From: Tenacibaculum larymnensis
Lineage (GTDB): Bacteria > Bacteroidota > Bacteroidia > Flavobacteriales > Flavobacteriaceae
NCBI RefSeq assembly: GCF_028829235.1
Contig: NZ_JAIWJY010000003.1
Coordinates: 310,001 to 374,000 of the forward strand
Direction of reading: 5' to 3'
DNA: 64,000 nucleotides
Shown: positions 45,010 through 53,914 of the stretch, piece by piece
Position numbering within the stretch: position 1 is the stretch's first letter
How the letters are laid out: the number at the start of each line of letters is the position of its first letter
Notes under the pieces: generated by a model
Seen by the model: only the letters and a program-made list of their open reading frames with translations
The model's database searches: none
What the model was told of the DNA's origin: nothing
Program-made: the position numbers and the translations under genes

Positions 45010-45504
45010 ATGATTTTTAAACTGATATTTAGAAAAAAATTAAAAGAGTTAAAAAAGAGAGAACAAGGAATAGAGTTAGAAAGAAACCGTTTAAAAAAAG
45101 TTAAGTATTTATTAGATGAACGAGTAGGTGAAGGAGCAAAATGCGTAATAGAAACAACTAATAAAGGAGTAGCTGTGTTAGTAGCAATAAACTCTAAAGA
45201 AAATGAAATAGAAGTTTTTGATATTGATACGATGAACACACCTTCAGTTAAAGAATCCGGATTATGGGTAAAGATGTGGGATAAAATTAGAAGTAAAGAG
45301 GTTTTTTTGCAAGATAGAAATGGAAAAGAAAAAGGACTTGAAGAAGTTGCAATGATGCATTTATTTAACCTTGTTGATGAAGCCACAAAAGAAAAAGTTA
45401 GTTGGAAAGTAAAAGACATTAAAGATTATAATGATAAAGATGAGCTTATTACTTTGTATGAAAATATGGGGTTTAAAATGAAACACTTTTCAAAAGCCCA
45501 ATAG
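45010..45504 (+). CDS. hypothetical protein in the T6SS island
   Basis: 164 residues. A basic helical start (LIFRKKLKELKKREQGIELE) is followed by a mixed alpha/beta body. There is no signal peptide or TM segment. The C-terminal end YENMGFKMKHFSK recalls the closing strand of GNAT acetyltransferases (Y-x-x-x-GF), but the acetyl-CoA loop is not visible, so I do not assign this. It stands alone between the GH19 module and the main Hcp gene. It might be an adaptor, an orphan immunity protein, or unrelated to secretion. Confidence 0.6.
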   Translation: MIFKLIFRKKLKELKKREQGIELERNRLKKVKYLLDERVGEGAKCVIETTNKGVAVLVAINSKENEIEVFDIDTMNTPSVKESGLWVKMWDKIRSKEVFLQDRNGKEKGLEEVAMMHLFNLVDEATKEKVSWKVKDIKDYNDKDELITLYENMGFKMKHFSKAQ

Positions 45505-45698
45505 TTTTAAAGAACGCAAAGTCAATTTAATCAGCAATAGTCTTTGTTTAATACAGAAGGCTAAGTTTTTTTAAAAAAAGTAACAATTTATTTGCATAAA
45601 AATTTGGTAGTAAGAAAACTATAACATACATTTACATCACATAAGGCAATATTTGTTATCTTCTTTCTTCTTATAGAATGGCGCCAAAAAATAAAAAA

Positions 45699-45748
45699 AG
45701 AGAAGGTTTTATATTGTTTAAAGCTTTCTCTTTTTTTATGGAGAAAGC
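45699..45748 (+). promoter_or_regulatory. overlapping hairpins upstream of hcp (terminator or attenuator)
   Basis: Arm AGAGAAGG (45699-45706) pairs with CTTTCTCT (45724-45731, one bulge) and is followed by a 7-T run, like a terminator. The same right arm, GCTTTCTC (45723-45730), can instead pair with GAGAAAGC (45741-45748). The two structures exclude each other. Either an ordinary terminator of the preceding gene or a leader control of hcp could explain this. Confidence 0.45.
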
Positions 45749-45795
45749 TCTAAAAAGTATTTTAATTTAATTATTTAACCCAAAAAAAAGAAACT

Positions 45796-46194
45796 ATGGG
45801 ATCATTTAGAGCAAGTTTCGAATTCGCAGGAAAAGAATTCGACGTATTAGAAGCTGAATACAGCTTAAACAGAAACACAGACACAAAAGGTAAACCATCT
45901 TCAAGTGTAAATGGAGGAAGAGTTACTTTAACTATCGAATCTACATCAGATACCTCTGTTATTGAGGCAATGGTAAATAGCCAATTTAAGTCTGTTGATG
46001 GAAAAATTGTTTTCAAGAAAACTGATGAAGATTCAAAAATGAAAGAAGTGGAATTCAAAAACGCTTACATCGTTTATTTCAAAGAAGAGTTAGATGTGAA
46101 CAATGAAATTCCAATGAAATTAACAGTTACTTTCTCTGCTGAAGAATTACTTATTGGTAATGCTAACTTAGATAACCGTTGGCCAGTAGCTTAA
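45796..46194 (+). CDS. tssD: T6SS tube protein Hcp (TssD)
   Basis: 132 residues, the single-domain Bacteroidota Hcp: MGSFRASFEFAGKEFDVLEA, then SSSVNGGRVTLTIES, and VNNEIPMKLTVTFSAEEL near the end. It forms hexameric rings stacked in the inner tube. The gene stands in its own unit, with a leader hairpin before it and a strong terminator after it. That fits its need for much higher expression than the other parts. The codon choice looks more regular than in the cargo genes. Confidence 0.93.
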   Translation: MGSFRASFEFAGKEFDVLEAEYSLNRNTDTKGKPSSSVNGGRVTLTIESTSDTSVIEAMVNSQFKSVDGKIVFKKTDEDSKMKEVEFKNAYIVYFKEELDVNNEIPMKLTVTFSAEELLIGNANLDNRWPVA

Positions 46195-46240
46195 TGAGAA
46201 GGACTAAATAACTTTTAGTTTTATATAATTTATTTATTAA

Positions 46241-46275
46241 AGACCTTCTCTTTTTTATAAAGGAAGGTCTTTTTT
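46241..46275 (+). terminator. rho-independent terminator of hcp
   Basis: A stem AGACCTTC/GAAGGTCT with an A/T loop and an 8-T run, about 50 bp past the hcp stop codon. Confidence 0.88.
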
Positions 46276-46326
46276 TTGTCAAAAAAAAGCGTTGATAGTT
46301 AACTATAACAAAGAAAAAATACCCCC

Positions 46327-48171
46327 ATGCATAAGATAAAAGAAGAAGCATTAGATAAGCAAATTACCATTGATGGTAATTTTGTAAAGAGCTATAAAAC
46401 AATTACAATTAACCAATTTTTATATAAGCATCATACTTTTGAAGTAGTGGTAGACATAGAAACCGTAGAAGAAGCGGGAAGTTACACACTAGATAAATCA
46501 AAAGAATGGTTAGGGAAACAACTTACCACCAATGTTTCTGGGAAAGCTTTTGTAGGAGTTGTGTTAGATGTATCAATGCGTCATAATGAAATAGGATTAC
46601 ACGGCGAATTAATACTTAAAGGATTGTCTCAAACAGTCTTGTTGGAAAATGGAAAGCAACAAAAATCTTGGTTAGAAAAAGACTTAGGAAGTATTGTTTC
46701 AGAAATCCTAGATGCTACCACCATCAAAAATAAGGTAAGTCCAACATATACTACGGTAATCCCTTATCAATGTCAATACGCAGAGAGTGATTATAAATAC
46801 CTTCAAAGATTAGCGTATCAATATAATGAATGGTTTTACTTTGACGGAGTAGACGTTATTTTTGGAAAGCCTGAATCTGAAGGTCAAAAACCAATAGAGC
46901 TAGAATACAGTAAAGATTTAAAAGAACTACAAATAAAAACCAAAACGTATAATCCTACTTTAGCGACTTATAGTTACGATTCGTTAAATGATCAGTTTTT
47001 TGAAGGAGATTTAAAAGCAAATAATGAAGGGTTAAACGATTTAGCCAATACAGCACTAAAAGCATCAGAACAAGTTTATAAAGAAGTAAAAGACTTTGGG
47101 GTAAGTGATGTGTTTTTACAAGATAAATCATCATTAGATGAGTACTTACAAAAGCGTTTACAAGGGTTAAGTGCAGGAGGTAATGTGCTTAAAGCAAGTG
47201 GGGTAACAAAAGGACTTTGTTTAGGAACTATAATAAAAGTAAGCGCAGCAAAGTATGATGAAGGAAAGTATACTGTAAAACAGTATGGAGAATATATTAT
47301 AACTCAAATAAGTCATTATGCTGATGTTGGAGGAGCATATCATAATACCTTTGAAGCTGTCCCTGCAAACACAAAAAGTTTACCATTAAACGAAAATATA
47401 GCACCAGCTATAGCTAATAATCAAGTAGCTAAGGTAGTAAGTAATAAAGATCCAGAAAGTAAAGGACGTGTACAGGTTCAGTTTTACTGGCAAGAAGCTA
47501 TAGGAGCAAAAACAGATTTTATTCGTGTAATGACACCAGATGCGGGAAGCAGTGACCTTACTAAAACTAATAGAGGATTTGTATTTATTCCAGAAATAGG
47601 CGATCAAGTAATGGTAGGTTTTGAACATAACGACCCTAATCGTCCTTTTGTAATGGGAAGCATGTTTACAGGTAAAAATGGAGCAGGAGGAGATGAAGAA
47701 AATGTAAGAAAGAGCATTATTACACGTGGTGGACATACGATTGAGTTAGACGATACAAAAGATAAGGAGAAAATAACCATAAAAGACAAAGACGGAAGTA
47801 TTATAACTTTTGATACTAAAGAAAAATCATTGTTTGTTCAGTCTGCTGAAACTATGGAGTTTTCTGCTAAGAATGTGAAAATAATTGCAGAAGAAAATAT
47901 TGAACTACAAGCAAAAGGAGAAATAAAAACAGCGTCAGAAAAAGACACTTCAATTTTATCTCAAGGAGCAATTAAAGCTCAGGCAGATAAAGATGCTAGC
48001 ATTACAAGTAGTGCAAATGTGGCTATTGAGGCAAGTAGTAAAGCTACTATTAAAGGGCAAAATACAACTATTGAAGGTCAAGCGGCAGCCGAATTAAAAG
48101 GACAGCAAACAAAAGTACAAGGGCAAATGACTGTAGTACAAGGAGCAAGCGGTAAGTTTGATATAATGTAA
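46327..48171 (+). CDS. tssI: T6SS spike protein VgrG (TssI)
   Basis: 614 residues. A gp27-like region spans roughly 1-350 (KHHTFEVVVDIETVEEAGSY, YAESDYKYLQRLAYQYNEWF). A gp5 OB-fold spans about 365-450 (DPESKGRVQVQFYWQE, FIPEIGDQVMVGFEHNDPNR). A C-terminal beta-helix of short repeats (IELQAKGEIKTA, ATIKGQNTTIEG) forms the needle. There is no catalytic C-terminal extension, so it is a plain spike carrying PAAR-tipped cargo. It is followed after 22 bp by the PAAR-toxin gene. Confidence 0.95.
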   Translation: MHKIKEEALDKQITIDGNFVKSYKTITINQFLYKHHTFEVVVDIETVEEAGSYTLDKSKEWLGKQLTTNVSGKAFVGVVLDVSMRHNEIGLHGELILKGLSQTVLLENGKQQKSWLEKDLGSIVSEILDATTIKNKVSPTYTTVIPYQCQYAESDYKYLQRLAYQYNEWFYFDGVDVIFGKPESEGQKPIELEYSKDLKELQIKTKTYNPTLATYSYDSLNDQFFEGDLKANNEGLNDLANTALKASEQVYKEVKDFGVSDVFLQDKSSLDEYLQKRLQGLSAGGNVLKASGVTKGLCLGTIIKVSAAKYDEGKYTVKQYGEYIITQISHYADVGGAYHNTFEAVPANTKSLPLNENIAPAIANNQVAKVVSNKDPESKGRVQVQFYWQEAIGAKTDFIRVMTPDAGSSDLTKTNRGFVFIPEIGDQVMVGFEHNDPNRPFVMGSMFTGKNGAGGDEENVRKSIITRGGHTIELDDTKDKEKITIKDKDGSIITFDTKEKSLFVQSAETMEFSAKNVKIIAEENIELQAKGEIKTASEKDTSILSQGAIKAQADKDASITSSANVAIEASSKATIKGQNTTIEGQAAAELKGQQTKVQGQMTVVQGASGKFDIM

Positions 48172-48193
48172 TCTTTTTAAAAAACAAAAACAT

Positions 48194-49807
48194 ATGCCAG
48201 GACCAGTAGCAACAGTAGGTAGTATGCATGTATGTCCTATGTGTAGTGGAACAACACCTCATGTTGGAGGACCAATAGCACAAGGAGAAGCAAATGTATT
48301 AGCTAACGGGAAACCCGTGGCCACTATAGGTAGTATGTGTACCTGTGTAGGACCACCGGATACCATAGCACAAGGATTTCCTAATATTTTAATTAACGGA
48401 AAACCCGTAGCATGTTTGGGAGACCTAACAGCCCACGGAGGAACAATAACAGCAGGAGAAGCTAATATTATAGTAGGTAGTGCTGCGCCAGTTCCTTCAG
48501 TTAATATGCCTGTAAACAAGATACCATTTCCAAAAATTAGTATTGTAGATAGGTTAGCTCACAATAGTAAAATAAAAGAAGCGGAAGAAAATCAAGAAAA
48601 ACTAAAAGAAGAAGAGCAAGGAGAACCGCGAATTTATAATTTACAATGGCTAAAAGAAAAGAATATAATACGGAAGTCAAAAGTGTTAAAAGAAGTAACA
48701 CTACGAGCTTATGTTTATAATATTCCAGAAGGAGAAAGTATTACGTTTAAAGTAAAGAAACCTGTTGAAACTACCGATGAAAATGGTAGTACAGCCATAA
48801 ATGAAGAAGAAGTGGTAGAATTAACAGGAACAGTACAAGATAAAAAAGTAGAAGTTACTTGGGAGGTTGAAGATGTTTCAGAAGAAGGAGAGAGTACAAG
48901 TAATACACAAAAAAAAAACAATACAATAGTAAGTACGCAAGCAGAAAGTAATACAACACCATCCAATAATGTAGTAGCTACTCCTGCTTCAGGAGAAGAT
49001 AAGGAAGATCGTTTTGTCGAGGTAGAAACAGGAGAAGTAAAAAAAGGAAATTGGATTACAGAAGAAGGAAATACGGTTATTGTTAATAGAAATGGGCAAA
49101 GAGCTTATGATTGGGAGTATGCAGACAATCCTGATGAAGCTAAAATGAAGCAAAATGGAATGTCAGATTATGATATTTTCAATGTAAAGCTAACAAAATC
49201 TTATCCTGAAGCGTATCTAAAAGCAGAAATGAAAGTTACACTTTGGTTGTTTTCTGATATAGAAGATGGCTTTGGAGAAAATGGAATACGATTAGCAAAC
49301 CACTTTTTTTCAGGAGGAGGAAAAGACTTTGAATTTAACCAAAGTTCAAACCCTTCTATAGAAATGCGTGACTCAGAAAGGTTTAAGTCGTTCGTGTCTT
49401 CTTTAAAAGAAGAACTCAAAAAAAAGTATGAAAAAGACGGAACAATAAATGGATCAACCGGAGTTAACTTATATAGTATAAGAACCTCACTTCCTTATTA
49501 TGGTGTATCATCTTCATTAAACCCCAATGTAAATGAGTCAGCAACATTTATAGGAGGTATTCAAGGTTGTGTAGCAAAGTACAAAGTCTTAAAAAATGAA
49601 AAAACACAAGAAGTCAAAGTTGAAATAGAACGAGTATTATTCTTAGATACTTTTGGAGCAGGATGGGAAGATGGTGGAGCCAATGGAAAAGCAAAACAAT
49701 GGGTGCCAGGTTTGGTAGCAATGTTTTGTTTACAACATTTTAAGAATTTAAAAAGCCCTAATAAATTTAGACCTTTTACGGTGTTTGTAGATATTAAACC
49801 TTCATAA
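48194..49807 (+). CDS. PAAR-domain T6SS effector with uncharacterised C-terminal toxin domain
   Basis: 537 residues. Residues 1-100 form a PAAR-like tip with repeated G-x-A/F-N-I/V-L-x-NGKPVA units and Cys pairs (VCPMCSG, MCTCVG). Residues ~105-135 are helical, then an Ig-like domain (VTLRAYVYNIPEGESITFKV) and a Ser/Thr-rich linker. The region from about 285 on is the probable toxin domain, with ANHFFSGGGKDFEF, SLPYYGVSSS and LFLDTFGAGWEDG. The last motif recalls DUF3289/colicin M-like proteins, but I could not confirm that. It is coupled to VgrG upstream and to a membrane protein downstream. Confidence 0.82.
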   Translation: MPGPVATVGSMHVCPMCSGTTPHVGGPIAQGEANVLANGKPVATIGSMCTCVGPPDTIAQGFPNILINGKPVACLGDLTAHGGTITAGEANIIVGSAAPVPSVNMPVNKIPFPKISIVDRLAHNSKIKEAEENQEKLKEEEQGEPRIYNLQWLKEKNIIRKSKVLKEVTLRAYVYNIPEGESITFKVKKPVETTDENGSTAINEEEVVELTGTVQDKKVEVTWEVEDVSEEGESTSNTQKKNNTIVSTQAESNTTPSNNVVATPASGEDKEDRFVEVETGEVKKGNWITEEGNTVIVNRNGQRAYDWEYADNPDEAKMKQNGMSDYDIFNVKLTKSYPEAYLKAEMKVTLWLFSDIEDGFGENGIRLANHFFSGGGKDFEFNQSSNPSIEMRDSERFKSFVSSLKEELKKKYEKDGTINGSTGVNLYSIRTSLPYYGVSSSLNPNVNESATFIGGIQGCVAKYKVLKNEKTQEVKVEIERVLFLDTFGAGWEDGGANGKAKQWVPGLVAMFCLQHFKNLKSPNKFRPFTVFVDIKPS

Positions 49808-49809
49808 TT

Positions 49810-50586
49810 ATGAATCTAATTTTTATTCTTTTGGTTGTAATAACTATTATGTTCATTCTTTTTTTTAAAACAAAAAAGAAATTCATAAAAATTATTACAA
49901 TTATTGTAGCACTTCTAGCTGTTTTTTGGGCATTTCTTTTAGCAGAAAAAGAAGTAGAAAATAAAAACGAAGCTTTTGAAATAAAACAGCTTACCATAAA
50001 CGATTATGAAGCAGACTATGTGTTTAACTTTAAAGGTAACGCTCAACAAATAAAAAGTATATTTCAGTATGTTTATAACGATCTAAAAGAAAGAAAAACA
50101 AAACAACAGAAGAAACCTCAAGCGGACAGCATACAGGGGGAAGTAGCAATAAATAAATCTGCAAAAGAGCTAATTGAAAAAACGTCATTAACAGAAGAAG
50201 AAATAAAGGCAAGCTTTTTTGATTATGAGTTTTTAAGACCTGTTGAAAATGCAAACCCCAATGATAGAGAGAACTTAATATTTAAATTTATAATAGACGA
50301 AGAAAAAGGAGATATAGAAAGTATTATATCAAGATTTACGAATACGGAGATAAAAAAAGATGAGTATAAAATTGAATCAGTAAATGATACTTTATCTAAC
50401 ATATATTTAGAAGATACATTATTAAATTATAATTCATTTTCTAAGAGCTTAGAGCTGGCAAAAAATAGCAAACCTCACTTTACTTCGAATATTTACAATT
50501 ACGATGTTTTATACAAAAACAAATTTATTTTCAGAATAAAATATTTTGAAAGAGGAAAGTATCTTAAAGTATTTTTTAAAAACTAA
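49810..50586 (+). CDS. two-TM protein, candidate immunity for the PAAR effector
   Basis: 258 residues. Two adjacent hydrophobic helices at the N-terminus (LIFILLVVITIMFILFF and IITIIVALLAVFWAFLL) are followed by a charged domain of about 200 residues, probably periplasmic or cytoplasmic depending on orientation. No recognised family. It begins 2 bp after the effector stop codon, a typical effector-immunity spacing. Membrane topology fits protection against a toxin acting in the periplasm or membrane. This is inference from context. Confidence 0.6.
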   Translation: MNLIFILLVVITIMFILFFKTKKKFIKIITIIVALLAVFWAFLLAEKEVENKNEAFEIKQLTINDYEADYVFNFKGNAQQIKSIFQYVYNDLKERKTKQQKKPQADSIQGEVAINKSAKELIEKTSLTEEEIKASFFDYEFLRPVENANPNDRENLIFKFIIDEEKGDIESIISRFTNTEIKKDEYKIESVNDTLSNIYLEDTLLNYNSFSKSLELAKNSKPHFTSNIYNYDVLYKNKFIFRIKYFERGKYLKVFFKN

Positions 50587-50602
50587 AAACTAAAAACAAA
50601 AA

Positions 50603-53600
50603 ATGGCTAACGATATTTTAGAAAAAAACCAACTAACAGAATATAATGAAGTAGTTGCTAGGTATTTTTTTGAGTGTACTGGAGGTGGTGTTATGGAACC
50701 TGTAAAAAGCCCAGAAAAAGAAGCTTTAAAACCGGGTATTCGTTTACATTTTTTACGTTATGGTTTATTTGATAAGAATTCGGAAAACCAAACAGAAGAA
50801 GATGTAGATGCGCCTAAATATAACGATCCGAGAATAACCAAAGGGGTTTTAATACAAGATGATAAAGCAGTATGTAAAAATGTAGCTACTTGTAATTCTA
50901 ATACCCAGAATACAAATGCAGCAGAAAACAGTACGCTTGAGTTAGAAGAAGTAGAGGTGTTATCACTAAAAGAGTTGCCTCAAATTAATAATTTTTATGT
51001 AGCCCGAACTGCTCTAAATAAAGGATATATTTATCTAATTAACGATGAAGATCAAAACGATTACCACGAACTATATGTTGATGAAAGTGGACAGCTACAG
51101 CATATTATATGGGCATACAACAAAGATGAAAAAGGAAATTATAAAGATATTCGAAAACCATCTGGAGACAAGAGCGAATATAAGTTAATAATAGAACCAG
51201 GAAAAAAATATTGGGTAGCATACTCTCCTGTACAATGGAGTAGAGATTATCATAATGAGCTGAATACGGATGCTAATAAGCGTAAAGAACGTATGAAGTT
51301 GATAGATTGTAGTGGTATAAAAAAAGGAGAAGAAGAAAAACATGAAAATGTTATACCATTTACAAATGTAAGAGCAACGTTTCCTGGTAACCATCCAAGG
51401 GCAGGAGCACTTGAAAAGATGCTAGACTCAATATTATCAGATGAAAAGAAACAAGATGAAAAAGGAGATAATGAGGTTTTTGAAGATATGTTTATCACAT
51501 TACATGATCCAGCAGGTTGTGCAGCAGATATAAGTGAGGTTGTAAGTGATAAAACATTAAAGCTTCAAGCATTAACTCAAGCAATACAATCAGGTGAATC
51601 GGTAAAAGAGGCGTTAGGTAGATTAGAAAGAAAAGAAATACAAGCACCTGAGCCTAAAGATAAAGAGTATGGGCATTTATTTACATTGGCACTCACTTGT
51701 TATCAGATGGTGTATAACGATGATAAAGCGATCTTAAAATTTGATGGAGGTTCACCTGGTTGGTTTAATTTTAATGATAGGCATTCGTTAGATCCAAGGC
51801 CCATGTATTCTGAGTATTACAGTATGGCTGAAAAAGGAACAGTCTATAGAAAAAATAGTGGCCATATAGGTTATGGTTTAGACCATGAAAAACTAAAAGG
51901 TATTTTAGGAGTTGAGGAACGTAAGCAAGCAAGAAAAATCTTATTAAATTATAGAGAAGATTTAGGTGTTTTATTAAGTTCTACATATGTAAGAACCTAT
52001 TTAGACGATTTTTTAGGAAATCACCCAGAACGTATTGTAGAAGGGAGAGATTTTATGTTAAATATAATAGACCCTTTAAGTTATCACCCTTATAAGTTTG
52101 ATGCACATTTATTACTTGATAAAGATTATGTAGAAAATGATAAATGGGTAAATTGGTTGTATGATGTCATAGACGATAAATACCCTGAACGAGTAAAAAA
52201 TAAAGGAACTAAAAGTAAAGCAAAAGGATTTGAAGGTTTAGACCCTTTATTAGCTTTATTAGCAGCGCCTTTAAATATTAAAGAAGTAATTAGTAAAGGG
52301 GAGAGTTTTGCGCAAAACTTAGCTGGGGTTTACGAAAAAAACTTAAAGTATCGTGCGAGCCAAGCATCAAGTTTTAAGGAAGTAGATGGAATATTACTCC
52401 GATCTATAGAAGAGCGACAAAAGTTTATTGTAGATAAGTTAAACAAAAACCTTGAGGTTTTTGGTGAAAAAATGTTTGAAATACGTGATGGAGATATTCA
52501 CTTACGATTACAAGAGCTAGGGGTAGAGTTAGACCCAGAATATGTTAAAAAAGGAAAATATACTGGTAAACGTGCGGATGTATTACGTATCTTAAAGGAA
52601 AGCCATGGAAAAGATGGTTTTACCTATCGTACTCTTAAAAATGGTAGAAGTACAACTTACGAAATAAAAGTAAAAGTAGCAGAAAATGTAAGTGATGATG
52701 CCCGAGCTGTTAAAAACTATAAAATTAGCCAGATGGTTAATGGTAGAGCTTTTAATGGAGTATTTGCTTTGTTGGAATTATATAATTTTAGCATGGCAGT
52801 AGTTAAAGTAACAAGCGAAGGAAGTTCTAAAAAAGATAAAGTATCTGCTTTGGGTACCGCTGTAAAGTTAACAGAAGCTAGTGTTAACTTAAGAATAGCT
52901 TTTTTAAATGCTTCTGAAAGTGAAATAAAAAAGGGTCTGGCAGAACGTATAGCTGTAAAGTGGGGTAAGCCGTTAGGTGTAGTAGGAGGGATAATTACAG
53001 TAGGATGGTGTCTTTATGATAGTTTTAAGGCAATGGATAAAGGAGATATGGATGCTGGTTTTGCTATGATGGGTGCTGGGGTTGCTTTTGGGGTGTCTTC
53101 AATGGCATCTGTAGGAATTGTTTTTGCTTCTACAGGACCTGTAGGGTGGATAGCAGCAGCAATAGGAGTAGGACTATTACTTATAGCATCATTACTTACC
53201 GATAGTGAGTTAGAAACTTTTTTTAAAAACTTTTTATTAAGTGATTCATATGGGGAAGGCTTTCCTAAGCGCTCAAAAGAGTTACCCATGGACTACGCTC
53301 GTAGAATTTTAGAAAACAGAAAATTGTTAACAGATGATGATTATCATGATACACTTATGAACCCTATTGATGCTCAAACCAAATTGTTTGATTGTATCGT
53401 ATGTAAAGAGATAGGGTTTAAACCGATAAATTCAAAATCTAAAATGATCCCTTCGTTTGGAGGAACAATGCCATCATCTATAGAAACAGCGTCGTATTTT
53501 AGTGCTAAAATGGTGTTTAGTCGATTTTTCAACCATCCTGATCAAGTAGAAACTCACGTGTTCTTTTACCCAAAAGGAGTAAAAAATGGAAACCCCATAA

Positions 53601-53914
53601 ATATGAATATTGGTACGGTGAGTAAAATTTACGATTTAGAGAACAGGGAGGCTTTAGAGGTAAAGTTTTGGGTGCCAAAATCACATGAGGATAAAATAAC
53701 CTCACAGTCAGAAGCAGTATTCGCTCTACGATTAAAGATAGATGAGAGTGAACAATTATACTTTCCATATTCGTTACAAAAAAAAGAACGTTATTTAGGA
53801 GCTAAAATAAAACTACGAGCATTAAGTGCGGGATTATATATTACAGATTTAGACCAAAATGAAGAAGTTATGATTGCACCATTAAAAGAATTAAAAACAA
53901 ACAAACCATGGTAA
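50603..53914 (+). CDS. VasX/BTH_I2691-like T6SS effector with C-terminal membrane-inserting segment
   Basis: 1103 residues, no signal peptide. The N-terminal third resembles the VasX/BTH_I2691 toxin region: PGIRLHFLRYGLF, ARTALNKGYIYLIND, KKYWVAYSPVQWSRDYH and the motif LHDPAGCAADI at ~301-310 (family form: DP-x-G-x-A). A long helical middle section follows. Residues ~790-866 carry hydrophobic Gly/Ala-rich helices (GVVGGIITVGWCLYDSF; GFAMMGAGVAFGVSS; GWIAAAIGVGLLLIASLL), like pore-forming toxins. A beta-rich tail ends in NKPW. Similarity is by eye; remote homology should be tested. It overlaps the first immunity-type gene by 7 bp. Confidence 0.75.
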   Translation: MANDILEKNQLTEYNEVVARYFFECTGGGVMEPVKSPEKEALKPGIRLHFLRYGLFDKNSENQTEEDVDAPKYNDPRITKGVLIQDDKAVCKNVATCNSNTQNTNAAENSTLELEEVEVLSLKELPQINNFYVARTALNKGYIYLINDEDQNDYHELYVDESGQLQHIIWAYNKDEKGNYKDIRKPSGDKSEYKLIIEPGKKYWVAYSPVQWSRDYHNELNTDANKRKERMKLIDCSGIKKGEEEKHENVIPFTNVRATFPGNHPRAGALEKMLDSILSDEKKQDEKGDNEVFEDMFITLHDPAGCAADISEVVSDKTLKLQALTQAIQSGESVKEALGRLERKEIQAPEPKDKEYGHLFTLALTCYQMVYNDDKAILKFDGGSPGWFNFNDRHSLDPRPMYSEYYSMAEKGTVYRKNSGHIGYGLDHEKLKGILGVEERKQARKILLNYREDLGVLLSSTYVRTYLDDFLGNHPERIVEGRDFMLNIIDPLSYHPYKFDAHLLLDKDYVENDKWVNWLYDVIDDKYPERVKNKGTKSKAKGFEGLDPLLALLAAPLNIKEVISKGESFAQNLAGVYEKNLKYRASQASSFKEVDGILLRSIEERQKFIVDKLNKNLEVFGEKMFEIRDGDIHLRLQELGVELDPEYVKKGKYTGKRADVLRILKESHGKDGFTYRTLKNGRSTTYEIKVKVAENVSDDARAVKNYKISQMVNGRAFNGVFALLELYNFSMAVVKVTSEGSSKKDKVSALGTAVKLTEASVNLRIAFLNASESEIKKGLAERIAVKWGKPLGVVGGIITVGWCLYDSFKAMDKGDMDAGFAMMGAGVAFGVSSMASVGIVFASTGPVGWIAAAIGVGLLLIASLLTDSELETFFKNFLLSDSYGEGFPKRSKELPMDYARRILENRKLLTDDDYHDTLMNPIDAQTKLFDCIVCKEIGFKPINSKSKMIPSFGGTMPSSIETASYFSAKMVFSRFFNHPDQVETHVFFYPKGVKNGNPINMNIGTVSKIYDLENREALEVKFWVPKSHEDKITSQSEAVFALRLKIDESEQLYFPYSLQKKERYLGAKIKLRALSAGLYITDLDQNEEVMIAPLKELKTNKPW

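Noticed and set aside
47386..48519. Minus-strand Cys/Tyr-rich and Pro-rich ORFs under VgrG and PAAR genes
   Set aside because: They are antisense shadows of repetitive codons in the beta-helix and PAAR repeats.
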